64,000 nt of DNA from the NCBI GenBank assembly GCA_026003615.1, contig BPHQ01000001.1:310001-374000 (forward strand), read 5' to 3'. The notes under the pieces are model-generated. The model saw only the letters and a program-made list of their open reading frames with translations. It had not been told where the DNA came from and made no database searches. Source of the stretch: Bellilinea sp. GTDB taxonomy: Bacteria > Chloroflexota > Anaerolineae > Anaerolineales > Anaerolineaceae. Of the stretch, positions 39,494-49,007 are shown piece by piece (position 1 is the stretch's first letter; every line of letters begins with the position of its first letter). The translations under genes were made by a program, and so were the position numbers.

Positions 39494-39919
39494 TTACTCG
39501 ATGGTCAGTAAAATAATTCCCCCAATTGTCAGCGACATTCCCAAAATGGTTTTTAAGGTGAATGGTTCTCCACCAAAGATTAGACCCATCAAAGCACCAA
39601 ACAACGGAGAGGTGAAGGCAATGGGCATGACGCGGCTGAGCGGTGCACCTTTGATGGCGGTGTAAAAACACAACATCCCAACTGCTCCGGCAACAATGCC
39701 GCCCCCGATGATCATGTAAAGCAGCGCTTTGCTGCCGGCCATTGGTAGAGTTTTCCATTGCGGAAATGAGACAGCCGCCAGCAGGATGAAAGCAATCAGG
39801 GTGCGAAGGGTAATCCCCATCGTGGGCGATAAGTTGCCAAGGTGCAGCCCCTTCTTTTCAAAATAACCGCCTACCCCCCAGCAAATTGCTGCCAAAAGGG
39901 CAAAAACCTGTGGTTTCAT
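39494..39919 (-). CDS. Half-size EamA/DMT-family membrane protein
   Basis: The 141-residue product has five hydrophobic segments and reads as a single EamA unit ([17 protein letters not shown] at the start; [23 protein letters not shown] near the end). Full DMT transporters carry two such units in about 300 residues. Half-size versions work as dimers in known cases. The substrate is unknown. It lies 13 bases before the cysteine desulfurase-like gene's stop and shares its direction. Confidence 0.75.
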   Translation of the reverse strand: MKPQVFALLAAICWGVGGYFEKKGLHLGNLSPTMGITLRTLIAFILLAAVSFPQWKTLPMAGSKALLYMIIGGGIVAGAVGMLCFYTAIKGAPLSRVMPIAFTSPLFGALMGLIFGGEPFTLKTILGMSLTIGGIILLTIE

Positions 39920-39932
39920 GTGGAAATCTCCC

Positions 39933-41342
39933 TTACTGCGGGTGAAAGGTGAAGTAGTGTTCGTAATTTGGCTGCCAGCCGAGTGGAAGAAATTCGCCGG
40001 TTGCCTGATTTTGCCGATATTGGCCGATATAATCGCCGCGACGGATTGCGTGCAAAGCCTCTATCAACCGATCCACATCGGTGGTGGAGTTGTATAAACC
40101 GAAAGAAATGCGCACCATGCCGGGAGCATTGCGCCGGTCGCCGGCAATCATTTGCAGGCGGATCTGCTCAGCTTCGGTTTCGCTAAAGCCCAACAAGTGA
40201 AGTAGATAGGGGTGAGCGCAAAAACAACCGTTGCGTACTCCAATACCGTACTCATACCCCAAAATTGCTGCTACAAGGAAATGAGAAATCCCCGGCAGAT
40301 TGATGGGGATGACCCCCAAACGCTGATTGGCATTTTCCGGGCGCGTATCTCCGTAAATTTTAATGCCCGGGATGGTTTGAAGGCGTTGGAGTGCGTAAGC
40401 GGTTAATTCAGCTTCGTGGGTGGCAACGGTATCCATTCCAATTTTTTCCAGTTGGGCAGCCGCGGCTGCCATGGCAATAGCTCCGATGGTGTTGGGGCTG
40501 CCGGCTTCCTCCCGCTCGGGCGGCGCAGACCAAACCACCTGGCGGGTGGTGACGATTTCTACCTGACCGCCGCCGCGAAGGTCTGGATCGCCCTGTTCAA
40601 AGGTATCCCGCCGGCCGATCAAAGCTCCGCTGCCAAAGGGGGCATACATCTTGTGTGCTGAAAGCGCTATGTAATCCAGGTGTGCCGGATCATCCAAAGG
40701 CAGCATGTGGATTTGGCGATGGGGGGCAAGCTGGGCACAGTCTACCATAATCTGGGCGCCTACGGCGTGAGTCTTTTCTGCCAGTCGGTGAATCGGATTG
40801 ATGTAACCGGTAACATTGCTTGCACCGCTAACGGCTACCAGAGCTATCCGGTTCCTATATTCCCGCAGTAATTCGTCAAAGTGTGTTTCGTCCAGCCTGC
40901 CATCTGGCAGCAGACGGACATGGATCACATTTGCCACAGCCCGCCATGGCAGGTCGTTGGAGTGGTGTTCCATCTGTGTGATCAATACAATATTCCGATC
41001 GGCGGAGAAAGGGAACCGACGGGCAAGTTTGTTGATTGCCTCGGTAGTGTTTTTTCCGAATATACAAAGATGGATTTGGGGATTTGCCCCTACAAAATCC
41101 AGCATTTTATTGCGAGATTCTTCATAGGCGTGGGTGGAAAGCTGGCTCTTGAAACCGGTTCCGCGGTGTACGCTGGAATAGAAGTTCAGGAAATGGTTGA
41201 TGGTCTCTTGAACGTGGCGCAGAGCGGGGGTAGACGCAGCGTTATCGAGATTGACATAAGGAACTTTAGTATCTCTCAGGGTTGGTACCGGTGTATCCAT
41301 GCCGCAAAACAGGTTGCGAAAATCGTGTGTAGTAGTTTTCAT
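39933..41342 (-). CDS. Class V aminotransferase / cysteine desulfurase-like PLP enzyme
   Basis: The 469-residue protein has the SufS/Csd-type fold. NLDNAASTPAL is at the start, EHHSNDLPWR (about 135) holds the PLP-stacking His, and ALSAHKMYAPFGSGALIG (about 232-250) holds the Schiff-base Lys. NGCFCAHPYLLH (about 372) supplies Cys residues in the active-loop region. It may release sulfur from cysteine, and its neighbour cysS uses the same amino acid. A related carbon-sulfur lyase activity cannot be excluded. GAGGAGG sets the ATG at 41342. Confidence 0.8.
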   Translation of the reverse strand: MKTTTHDFRNLFCGMDTPVPTLRDTKVPYVNLDNAASTPALRHVQETINHFLNFYSSVHRGTGFKSQLSTHAYEESRNKMLDFVGANPQIHLCIFGKNTTEAINKLARRFPFSADRNIVLITQMEHHSNDLPWRAVANVIHVRLLPDGRLDETHFDELLREYRNRIALVAVSGASNVTGYINPIHRLAEKTHAVGAQIMVDCAQLAPHRQIHMLPLDDPAHLDYIALSAHKMYAPFGSGALIGRRDTFEQGDPDLRGGGQVEIVTTRQVVWSAPPEREEAGSPNTIGAIAMAAAAAQLEKIGMDTVATHEAELTAYALQRLQTIPGIKIYGDTRPENANQRLGVIPINLPGISHFLVAAILGYEYGIGVRNGCFCAHPYLLHLLGFSETEAEQIRLQMIAGDRRNAPGMVRISFGLYNSTTDVDRLIEALHAIRRGDYIGQYRQNQATGEFLPLGWQPNYEHYFTFHPQ

Positions 41343-41386
41343 AGCCTCCTCGGTGGAATAGAAAGTTAACAGTTTTGTCAAACCAC

Positions 41387-41415
41387 TTGCAAAATGGAAG
41401 AAAAACCGCTATACT
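41387..41415 (+). promoter_or_regulatory. Promoter of the dcw cluster (mraZ)
   Basis: TTGCAA (41387-41392), a 17-base spacer and TATACT (41410-41415) lie about 90 bases before mraZ. Confidence 0.78.
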
Positions 41416-41417
41416 AG

Positions 41418-41450
41418 TGGTAGATTCTGGAAAACAGTGGGTTAAGGTGG
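41418..41450 (+). promoter_or_regulatory. MraZ operator: four TGG repeats at 10-bp spacing
   Basis: TGG occurs at 41418, 41428, 41438 and 41448, exactly one per 10 bp, starting three bases after the -10. MraZ of other bacteria binds repeated TGGG-type boxes with this period at its own promoter. The first gene of the cluster is mraZ, so autorepression is the natural reading. Confidence 0.75.
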
Positions 41451-41452
41451 TA

Positions 41453-41477
41453 GGAAGCGCCGGACAACCGGCGTTCC
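41453..41477 (+). other. Hairpin in the mraZ leader
   Basis: CGCCGG (41458-41463) pairs with CCGGCG (41468-41473); GGAA/TTCC extends the stem past one bulge. It ends ten bases before the AAAAGGAGAA ribosome site. It may insulate or regulate; no T run follows. Confidence 0.4.
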
Positions 41478-41502
41478 GCTATTAAAAGGAGAAGTCGAAC
41501 AA

Positions 41503-41940
41503 ATGTTCTTAGGCCAGTTTGAGCATTCCATAGATGAAAAGGGACGGATGGTGATTCCCAGCCGCTACCGGGACTTGCTTGAACTGGGTGGTGCGTATGT
41601 GACGCTTGGTTTTGATCAAAATTTGATGGTGATGACGGCTTCCTCCTTTCAAGAAATTGCAGAAAATACCCGCAAGGTCAGTTTGACTGACGAAGACGCC
41701 CGTGATCTGAAGCGCTGGATCTTTTCCAACGCCGTTTGGGTCGAGGTGGACCGCATTGGGCGCGTCCTCATTCCGCAGCACCTGCGTGATAAAGCCCGCT
41801 TGTACAATGCCGTTGTGGTGGTGGGAGCGGGAGATTATTTCGAGATTTGGGCAGCGGAACTGTGGAATCAAAGAGTGAAACAAATTGAGGACTCGGAGCA
41901 GGCGGCAAAACGGTTTTCGTCCTTCGATATCCGCCTGTGA
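41503..41940 (+). CDS. mraZ: Transcriptional regulator MraZ
   Basis: The 145-residue product starts [21 protein letters not shown] and contains two SpoVT/AbrB-like beta halves; the second reads [16 protein letters not shown]. These DxKGR and DxxGR motifs define MraZ, a ring-shaped DNA-binding protein that controls the dcw promoter. The operator-like TGG repeats just upstream fit autoregulation. It is the first gene of the cluster. Confidence 0.96.
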   Translation: MFLGQFEHSIDEKGRMVIPSRYRDLLELGGAYVTLGFDQNLMVMTASSFQEIAENTRKVSLTDEDARDLKRWIFSNAVWVEVDRIGRVLIPQHLRDKARLYNAVVVVGAGDYFEIWAAELWNQRVKQIEDSEQAAKRFSSFDIRL

Positions 41941-41954
41941 TCGGTGGCAGAGGA

Positions 41955-42890
41955 ATGTCCAAAGCGGAGGAGTTCCCACACCACCAGCCTGTACTTTACC
42001 ATGAAATTATACACGCTTTAAGGCCGCAAAGCCCGGGGAGATACGTTGACGCGACCGTTGGCGCCGGGGGGCATGCCTGGGGGGTACTGGAAGCAAGCGC
42101 GCCGGATGGGCAGCTTTTAGCGCTGGACAAGGACCCGCAGGCGCTGGCAATCGCGAGCCAGCGCCTGTCTGTGTATCATCCGCGTGTGATCCTCGTACAG
42201 GCTTCCTATGTTCACTTGCGGGAGGAACTGCGCCGCCTCGGATGGGATCGGGTTGACGGAATCGTGTTTGACCTTGGGGTTTCGTCCATGCAATTGGATC
42301 GGGCAGAACGTGGGTTTTCCATTTATGCCGATGGGCCACTGGACATGCGTTTTGACCCCACAACCGGTACGAGTGCTGCAAATCTGGTTAACTCCCTGTC
42401 GGAGGATGATTTGACCGATTTGATCTGGCGTTATGGGGAAGAACGCTTTGCCCGCCGAATTGCTCGCGAAATCTGCCGTTCACGTCCGCTAGTGACAACC
42501 CTTGAACTGGCTCGGGCAGTGGAACGAGCGGTTGGAGGAAAACGGGAGCGTATTCACCCGGCCACCCGGACTTTTCAGGCTTTGCGAATCGCCGTCAACG
42601 ACGAATTGCGTGGGCTGGAGCAAGTCTTGCCGGATGCCGTGGACGCGCTGGCCAGCGGCGGTAGATTGGCGATCATCACCTTCCATTCACTGGAAGACCG
42701 CATTGTCAAGCAATTCTTCCGCCGCGAAAGCCGTGACTGTGTTTGCCCACCAGGCCAACCGGTTTGTACTTGCAATCACCGCGCAACATTGCGGGAAGTT
42801 ACCCGCAAACCCATTCTTCCGTCAGAGGAAGAAATCGCAACCAATCCCAGATCCCGAAGCGCAAAATTGCGCGTTGCCGAAAAAATATAA
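41955..42890 (+). CDS. rsmH: 16S rRNA (cytosine1402-N4)-methyltransferase RsmH
   Basis: The 311-residue enzyme methylates N4 of C1402 in 16S rRNA using [17 protein letters not shown] opens the protein. [15 protein letters not shown] (about 32) is the SAM site, and [27 protein letters not shown] and [15 protein letters not shown] are MraW/RsmH signatures. The ATG at 41955 is taken; an in-frame GTG at 41937 overlapping the mraZ stop (GTGA) is a real alternative. Confidence 0.95.
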   Translation: MSKAEEFPHHQPVLYHEIIHALRPQSPGRYVDATVGAGGHAWGVLEASAPDGQLLALDKDPQALAIASQRLSVYHPRVILVQASYVHLREELRRLGWDRVDGIVFDLGVSSMQLDRAERGFSIYADGPLDMRFDPTTGTSAANLVNSLSEDDLTDLIWRYGEERFARRIAREICRSRPLVTTLELARAVERAVGGKRERIHPATRTFQALRIAVNDELRGLEQVLPDAVDALASGGRLAIITFHSLEDRIVKQFFRRESRDCVCPPGQPVCTCNHRATLREVTRKPILPSEEEIATNPRSRSAKLRVAEKI

Positions 42891-42958
42891 ACTGGCACGA
42901 CAATTGCATTCTATACCCCGAGAGAAGCCAACCAACTCAGAACGGAGCAACTTCTAAA

Positions 42959-43432
42959 ATGAATCAGCGAATTATTCAAGCCTATCGCCAAGCCCCATGG
43001 CGCGTTCAGCTCCAATGGATTGGTTTGTTTTTGCTGATGCTGGTGGCGGGAATGCTGATTGCCGGGGTGTATTTATATGTCAGCGGGCGGGCTGCAGAAA
43101 CGGGGGCTCGCATCAAAGCCCTTGAAGTGGAACGCGAGGGACTGGCGATTCGGATTGCAGACATGCGCACCCAACTGGCTTTACTGAATTCCTCTCAGGT
43201 GATGCTGGAGCGGGCTGAGCAACTGGGCTATCGCCCGGTGGAACGAGAAGACCTGGTATATTTGCCCGTAGCAGGGGTGACCGGTCGGGAAGTGGTCTTT
43301 TTGGCACCGCCCCCCGCTTCGGTGCAGCGTGAAAATAAACTGCTGCGCCCGGCATATACCCAGTCGCTATGGGATTTGTTCTACCAGACGGCTTATCAGT
43401 ATTTGAACACGAGAGGGGGGCAAGGGCAATGA
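42959..43432 (+). CDS. FtsL/DivIC-like division protein
   Basis: The 157-residue product has one membrane helix (about 16-41) followed by a coiled coil (about 45-85, ETGARIKALEVEREGLAIRI). This is the plan of FtsL and DivIC, which bind FtsQ/DivIB and activate the septal synthase. Sequence identity is too low to name it outright; the call rests on topology and position between rsmH and ftsI. The ATG at 42959 has GGAG about 12 bases ahead. The stop overlaps the next ATG (ATGA). Confidence 0.7.
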   Translation: MNQRIIQAYRQAPWRVQLQWIGLFLLMLVAGMLIAGVYLYVSGRAAETGARIKALEVEREGLAIRIADMRTQLALLNSSQVMLERAEQLGYRPVEREDLVYLPVAGVTGREVVFLAPPPASVQRENKLLRPAYTQSLWDLFYQTAYQYLNTRGGQGQ

Positions 43433-45198
43433 ACGATGGTATTGGGCGGATGCGATTGATCGGCGCGGTGTTTGTCTTGCTGAGCGCGGCGATTGTTTAT
43501 CAGATGATCCGCATTCAAAACAGTGAACATTCCCGTCAACTGGTGGAGTTGTTTGCAAAAACATATAACCAGCAGGTGCGGATTATTTTACCGGAACGGG
43601 GTAATATTTATGACCGCTGGGGGAATTTGTTGGCTGGGAACAAGGAGGTATACGAGGTGGGTATTGCGCCGCCTCAGGTGGTTAACCCCGAAACGGTGGC
43701 AAGGGATCTGGCGGCTGTGCTTGAGGTGGATTATTACGACACGCTGCGTAAAGCCGAATCCTATCAAAAAGAAGCCAACGAGCGGTACGAGTTAATCAAG
43801 GACTTTGTTCCCGCCGATAAGATTCGTCAATTGGAACAAAAACTGGCAGAATACGAAAAAGCAGAAAAAACCAAAAAGGGCAATCCGCCCTCGCTGGCGG
43901 GGGTGTACTGGAAGCCACATCTCATCCGCAGTTATCCCGAAAACGAGTTGGCCGCCAACGTGCTTGGTTTTTACAATTTTCTGGACCGTTGGAATGGCAG
44001 GGGTATGCTAGGGCTGGAAGAGCAGTATAATAACCTGCTTGCAGGGAATAAACAGCAGATTGTTCTGCCGTTGAATCCCACGGAGATTCAGGAGATTCCG
44101 GAAATCCCGCCCGGCGCCAGTCTGATTACCTCGATAGATCGGGACATTCAGGCAGCCATGGAGCGAATTATTGATCAGGCTGTGGAGGCCAACGGCGCTG
44201 AATCAGGCACGTTAGTGGTGATGGATCCAAAATCAGGCGAAATTCTGGCAATGGCGACAACGCCGCATTTTAATCCTAATGAATACTGGCGCTATGATGA
44301 AATCTTCCCGGTTGGCAGTTACTATAACCGTGCCATCAGCCAGTTATATGAACCCGGCTCAGTGTTTAAAGTGTTGACAATGGCAGCTGCTATTGATGCC
44401 GGTGTAGTTCAGCCCGAAACGCCTTTCGTGGATGTGGGTGCAATTGAGGTGGGCGGTATTTGGATTTATAACTGGGATCGTGGGGCGTGGGGACCTCAGG
44501 ACATGGTTGGTTGTATGCAGCACTCATTAAATGTGTGTTTAGCATGGGTTGCCCAAGAATTAGGTCCAAGCCAATTTTACAAATACTTGCAGGATTTTGG
44601 TATTGGACGCTATACCGGCATTGATCTGGCAGGCGAGCAGGTTTATCCGCTCAGTTTGCCCGGAGATTCGAACTGGTATCCGGTCAATCTGGGTACAAAC
44701 TCGTTTGGGCAGGGTGTGGCTACCACCCCCATTCAGATGATTACGGCCATTGCAGCCATGGCAAACGAGGGCAAAATGATGGCGCCCCATGTGGTCAAGG
44801 CCTATGTTCAGGATGGGATTCAGTACCCGGTCAACCCGCGGGTGATTCGTCAAGTCGTCAAACCAGAAACGGCTCGAACGATCACCGAAATGCTGGCCGT
44901 TTCATTGGAAAATGAAGCTTCAAACGCGCTGGTCGAAGGCTATCGGGTTGCCGGAAAAACCGGCACGGCTGAAATCCCCGGTCCCGGCGGATATACCGAT
45001 ATGACCAACGCTTCATTCGTTGGCTGGGGGCCGGTAGACGATCCTCGTTTCATTGTGTATGTCTGGCTTGAAAAACCAACCAGTTCGCCATGGGGTTCGG
45101 TGGTGGCTGCACCGGTGTTCAGTCAGGCGGTTGAAGAATTGGTGGTGTTGATGAAAATACCACCCGATGAAGTCAGGCAGCAACTGGCAAGTCCATGA
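43429..45198 (+). CDS. ftsI: Septal peptidoglycan transpeptidase (class B PBP, FtsI/PBP2-like)
   Basis: The 589-residue protein has an N-terminal membrane helix (about 10-28), the dimerisation domain beginning at PERGNIYDRWGNLLA, and a transpeptidase domain. The catalytic triad motifs are SVFK (about 317), SLN (about 367) and KTG (about 513). It cross-links septal peptidoglycan on the outer side of the membrane. No PASTA domain follows. The ATG overlaps the previous stop by four bases. Confidence 0.94.
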   Translation: MNDGIGRMRLIGAVFVLLSAAIVYQMIRIQNSEHSRQLVELFAKTYNQQVRIILPERGNIYDRWGNLLAGNKEVYEVGIAPPQVVNPETVARDLAAVLEVDYYDTLRKAESYQKEANERYELIKDFVPADKIRQLEQKLAEYEKAEKTKKGNPPSLAGVYWKPHLIRSYPENELAANVLGFYNFLDRWNGRGMLGLEEQYNNLLAGNKQQIVLPLNPTEIQEIPEIPPGASLITSIDRDIQAAMERIIDQAVEANGAESGTLVVMDPKSGEILAMATTPHFNPNEYWRYDEIFPVGSYYNRAISQLYEPGSVFKVLTMAAAIDAGVVQPETPFVDVGAIEVGGIWIYNWDRGAWGPQDMVGCMQHSLNVCLAWVAQELGPSQFYKYLQDFGIGRYTGIDLAGEQVYPLSLPGDSNWYPVNLGTNSFGQGVATTPIQMITAIAAMANEGKMMAPHVVKAYVQDGIQYPVNPRVIRQVVKPETARTITEMLAVSLENEASNALVEGYRVAGKTGTAEIPGPGGYTDMTNASFVGWGPVDDPRFIVYVWLEKPTSSPWGSVVAAPVFSQAVEELVVLMKIPPDEVRQQLASP

Positions 45199-45211
45199 GG
45201 TGATTGGGTTC

Positions 45212-46633
45212 ATGTTAACACTGGCGGATATATTCGAAGCCCTGAGCGGTGTCAGACCTCAAGCTGCCTCGCTGGTGATCAGTGAGGCCGCAGTTGATTC
45301 ACGCCAGTTAATACCCGGTTCTTTGTTTGTCGCCTTGAAGGGCGAACGCAGTGATGGACATGAGTATGTTCAGGCAGCATTTGAGCGGGGGGCGCATCTG
45401 GCTTTGATCCAGCGAGAGGTTAATGTTGATTGCCCCGTTGTGGATTTGCGTGGATTGCATCTCAAGGATGATTTGGATGTTCCGGCTACACCGTTCTGCG
45501 TTCGGGTGGAGGATACTCTGCAAAGTTTGCAAAAACTGGCCGCTTACTGGCGCCGTAAACATGACTTACGCGTTATCGGAATTACCGGTTCGGTGGGTAA
45601 AACCACTACCAAAGAACTGATCGCTGAGGTTCTGGCACAGCGATACCGCGTTTTGAAAACGCAGGGAAACTGGAATAATGAGATTGGATTACCGTTAACT
45701 CTCTTGCGTCTGACGGCTGCTCATCAGGCGGCTGTGCTGGAGATGGGTTTTTATGTACCCGGAGAAATCGCCTTTTTATGCGAAATTGCCCAACCGCAGG
45801 TTGGTGTTATCACCAGTATCGGTACCGTTCATGCAGAAAGGGCAGGATCGCAGGAAGCGATAGCCAGAGGCAAGTCTGAACTGGTGCAGGCTTTGCCGCC
45901 CGCTCCAGCGGGGGTGGCTATCTTGAACTGGGATGACCCGTGGGTGCGCTGGATGGCTGACAAAACCCGCGCTCAATTATTTACCTATGGCCTGGATGCC
46001 AGTGCCGACCTGAGAGCTGACCAGATTGAAGGACTGGGGTTGAAAGGCATCCGATTCCGATTGCATTTTCGCAACGACACCATTCATTTACGCGTTCCCA
46101 TTATTGGGCGACACTCTGTACATACGATTTTACGTGCTGTGGCCGTTGGACTGGTTGCCGGAGTGAGCTGGCAGGAGATCATTTATGCCCTGCAACACAG
46201 TCAGTCTCAATTGCGGATGGTCACGGTCAATTTGAACAATGGAGCGATGATCCTGGACGATTCGTATAATGCTGCCCCCGAATCAACTCTGGCAGCCTTG
46301 AATCTTTTATCGGAGATCAAGGGCAGGAAGATTGCCGTTCTGGGAGATATGCTGGAATTAGGAATGTATGAGAAAGAGGGTCACGAAAAAGTTGGCGTGC
46401 GTGCTGCCGAAGTAGCCGATACCCTAATTGCTGTTGGAAGACTGGCGCGAATGATCGCCGAGTCCGCCCGTAAATCTGGCCTGCCGGCTGAAAAAATCTA
46501 CATTGTCGATGGGGTAGGAGAAGCAACCGACCTGTTGCGTGGTATGCTGCGCGAGGGAGACGTGGCACTGGTCAAGGGTTCACACGGTTTACGAATGGAT
46601 CGCATTGTTGCGGCACTGGAGGCCGAATCATGA
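45212..46633 (+). CDS. murF: UDP-MurNAc-tripeptide:D-Ala-D-Ala ligase MurF
   Basis: The 473-residue ligase adds D-Ala-D-Ala to UDP-MurNAc-tripeptide. The Mur ATP loop GITGSVGKTTTKELI starts near residue 128, NEIGLPLTLL follows, and LDDSYNAAPESTLAAL near 349 is MurF-specific. The ATG at 45212 is used; a longer frame would overlap the ftsI end. No murE lies between ftsI and murF, where it usually is. Confidence 0.95.
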   Translation: MLTLADIFEALSGVRPQAASLVISEAAVDSRQLIPGSLFVALKGERSDGHEYVQAAFERGAHLALIQREVNVDCPVVDLRGLHLKDDLDVPATPFCVRVEDTLQSLQKLAAYWRRKHDLRVIGITGSVGKTTTKELIAEVLAQRYRVLKTQGNWNNEIGLPLTLLRLTAAHQAAVLEMGFYVPGEIAFLCEIAQPQVGVITSIGTVHAERAGSQEAIARGKSELVQALPPAPAGVAILNWDDPWVRWMADKTRAQLFTYGLDASADLRADQIEGLGLKGIRFRLHFRNDTIHLRVPIIGRHSVHTILRAVAVGLVAGVSWQEIIYALQHSQSQLRMVTVNLNNGAMILDDSYNAAPESTLAALNLLSEIKGRKIAVLGDMLELGMYEKEGHEKVGVRAAEVADTLIAVGRLARMIAESARKSGLPAEKIYIVDGVGEATDLLRGMLREGDVALVKGSHGLRMDRIVAALEAES

Positions 46634-47622
46634 GAGAAACATCCCTGGCGCTGGCGCTGAGCGGTTTTAGTTTTATGCTGGCAATCATCTGGGGGCCGCC
46701 GTTGCTGCGGGTGCTGCGTCATTTTCGAATTGGAAAAATTATTCGGGTTGAAGAGCCGGATCGCCATTTCACCAAGATGGGAACTCCTACCATGGGCGGT
46801 GTAATGATTTTACTGCCGGTGATGTTACTGACCATCTTGCTAAATGCGGCTTCTTTGATCGGTGTGACGGTGTTGGGACGCTCGGTTTTGCTACCGCTGC
46901 TGGTTTTGTTGTCGTATTCCATTCTCGGCGCGCTGGATGACTGGGAGGGAATCCGTGGTCCACGGCGCGGTTTAGGTATGCGGGCACGCACCAAGTTTAT
47001 TTTTCAATTGGTATTAGCCCTTGGAATCGCTTTTGGGTTAAAGTATGTCCTGCAAGTGCCGGAGATGTTCTGGCCGGGTTTTGATGAACCGATCTCTCTG
47101 GGTGTTTTTTACATTCCCATCGCGGCATTCATCATCGTGGGAATGTCGAACGCTGTCAATTTCACAGATGGCCTGGATGGATTGGCCGGCTTGATTGCTG
47201 CAACCGCCTTTGCTGCCTATGGTGGAATCGCGCTGCTGCAAGATCAGGTCTTTCTGGCGCGCTTCTGCTTTACCCTGGTTGGGGCGATTTTTGGGTTTTT
47301 GTGGTTCAACGTTCATCCTGCTGAATTGTTTATGGGAGATACAGGGTCGCTTTCGATCGGGGCCACCCTGGCAGTGGTGGCGTTGATGACTGGTCAGTGG
47401 TTACTGCTGCCGGTGATTGCCATCATCCCGGTCAGCGAGGCGTTGAGCGTTGTCATCCAAATTTTGTACTTTAAAGCCACTAAGGGTAAGCGATTTTTCC
47501 GCATGGCACCTTTGCACTATCACTTTGAGCTGGGCGGATGGAGCGAAACCCAGGTGGTGCAGCGTTTCTGGTTGGTGAGTCTGTTGTTTGCCATGCTGGG
47601 TGTGGCGTTGGCGGTGGTGTGA
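46630..47622 (+). CDS. mraY: Phospho-MurNAc-pentapeptide translocase MraY
   Basis: The 330-residue membrane enzyme moves phospho-MurNAc-pentapeptide to undecaprenyl phosphate, making lipid I. It shows about ten membrane helices and the conserved cytoplasmic motifs GTPTMGGVMI, SNAVNFTDGLDGLAG (catalytic Asp cluster) and HYHFELGGWSE. The ATG overlaps the murF stop by four bases. Confidence 0.96.
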   Translation: MRETSLALALSGFSFMLAIIWGPPLLRVLRHFRIGKIIRVEEPDRHFTKMGTPTMGGVMILLPVMLLTILLNAASLIGVTVLGRSVLLPLLVLLSYSILGALDDWEGIRGPRRGLGMRARTKFIFQLVLALGIAFGLKYVLQVPEMFWPGFDEPISLGVFYIPIAAFIIVGMSNAVNFTDGLDGLAGLIAATAFAAYGGIALLQDQVFLARFCFTLVGAIFGFLWFNVHPAELFMGDTGSLSIGATLAVVALMTGQWLLLPVIAIIPVSEALSVVIQILYFKATKGKRFFRMAPLHYHFELGGWSETQVVQRFWLVSLLFAMLGVALAVV

Positions 47623-47624
47623 AG

Positions 47625-49007
47625 ATGGAGAACTGGCAGGAGAAGCGCGTACTGGTGATTGGAGCAGCCCGGCAGGGATTGGCACTCTGCCGCTACCTGG
47701 CGGGTAGAGGTGCGCGGGTTATTTTGAACGATCAACGTCCCGAAGATCAAATGGGGGCCGAAAAAGCAACCCTGCAAGGTCTTAATGTCCAATGGCGCAC
47801 CGGTGGTCATCCGCTGGACCTGCTGGAAGAGGTGGAGATAGTTTTTGTTTCGGGTGGAGTGCCTCTGGACATGCCACTGCTGGTTGAAGCCGTGCGCCGG
47901 AGCATCCCGCTCTCCAACGATTCACAGTTGTTTATGGAACAGGTTTCTGCGCCAGTAATCGGAATCACCGGTTCGGCGGGTAAAACCACCACCACAGCCC
48001 TTGTGGGGCGGATGGCACAAGCGGATGTTCAACCGCCACAGCGCGCCTGGGTTGGCGGCAATATCGGTAATCCATTGATTGAATTTCTGGATGAAATAAA
48101 ACCGGATGACCGGGTGGTGCTGGAGCTTTCCAGTTTTCAATTGGAATTGATGAGCGTTTCTCCTCAGGTGGCGGCTGTGCTGAACATCACCCCCAATCAC
48201 CTTGACCGGCATAAAACCATGGAAGCTTACACAGCTGCCAAGGCGCACATTCTGGATTTCCAACGGAGCGGAGATGTGGCCGTATTGAACCGTGAAGATA
48301 AAGGTTCGTGGGGGTTGCGCAGTCGTGTCAAGGGGTATTTGGTTACCTTCGGTTTTGAAAAGCCTTCGTCTGAATTCGATGGAACTTATTTGGAAGAGGG
48401 ACAAATCTGGTGGCAGCGAAATGGTAAACGGATTGGTCTCTTGCCGGTCGGTGAGATTTTATTGCGGGGTGAGCATAATCGCTTGAATGTGCTGGCAGCC
48501 TGCGCGATTGCCATGGCAGCTGGCTTTTCAGAGGATGCCATTCGGGCGGGTGTGAGCGGTTTTCGGGGTGTGGCGCATCGGCTCGAACATGTACGCACAT
48601 GGCGGGGTGTGCAGTGGTATAACGACTCGATTGCCACGGCACCGGAGCGAGTTCGGGCTGCTTTGCGGGCTTTCAGCGAGCCGATTGTTCTGCTTCTGGG
48701 CGGACGGGATAAACACCTGCCGTGGGATGAGCTTGCTGCTGATATTCGTCAACGGGTGGATCATGTAGTCTTGTTTGGTGAAGCCGCCGGTAAGATTCAG
48801 CAAGCCATTGGAACACCAACCCATGGAGAGAGGCCATTTACAATCACCCGTTGCGAAAGTCTCGAAGAGGCGGTTCTGGCGGCTGCACAGGTAGCGGAAG
48901 CCGGAGATGTGGTTTTGCTTTCTCCAGGCTGTACCAGTTTTGACGCATTCAAGGATTTTGAGGAAAGAGGGGAGGCCTACCGTTTATGGGTGAACAAACT
49001 GTCGTGA
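47625..49007 (+). CDS. murD: UDP-MurNAc-L-alanine:D-glutamate ligase MurD
   Basis: The 460-residue ligase adds D-Glu to UDP-MurNAc-L-Ala. GAARQGLALCRYL begins the UDP-binding domain. The ATP loop is GITGSAGKTTTTALV (about 112). Further MurD features are GNIGNPLIEF, LELSSFQLE and YNDSIATAPERVRAAL (about 332). The ATG at 47625 lies three bases after the mraY stop, which supports the shorter start. Confidence 0.95.
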   Translation: MENWQEKRVLVIGAARQGLALCRYLAGRGARVILNDQRPEDQMGAEKATLQGLNVQWRTGGHPLDLLEEVEIVFVSGGVPLDMPLLVEAVRRSIPLSNDSQLFMEQVSAPVIGITGSAGKTTTTALVGRMAQADVQPPQRAWVGGNIGNPLIEFLDEIKPDDRVVLELSSFQLELMSVSPQVAAVLNITPNHLDRHKTMEAYTAAKAHILDFQRSGDVAVLNREDKGSWGLRSRVKGYLVTFGFEKPSSEFDGTYLEEGQIWWQRNGKRIGLLPVGEILLRGEHNRLNVLAACAIAMAAGFSEDAIRAGVSGFRGVAHRLEHVRTWRGVQWYNDSIATAPERVRAALRAFSEPIVLLLGGRDKHLPWDELAADIRQRVDHVVLFGEAAGKIQQAIGTPTHGERPFTITRCESLEEAVLAAAQVAEAGDVVLLSPGCTSFDAFKDFEERGEAYRLWVNKLS

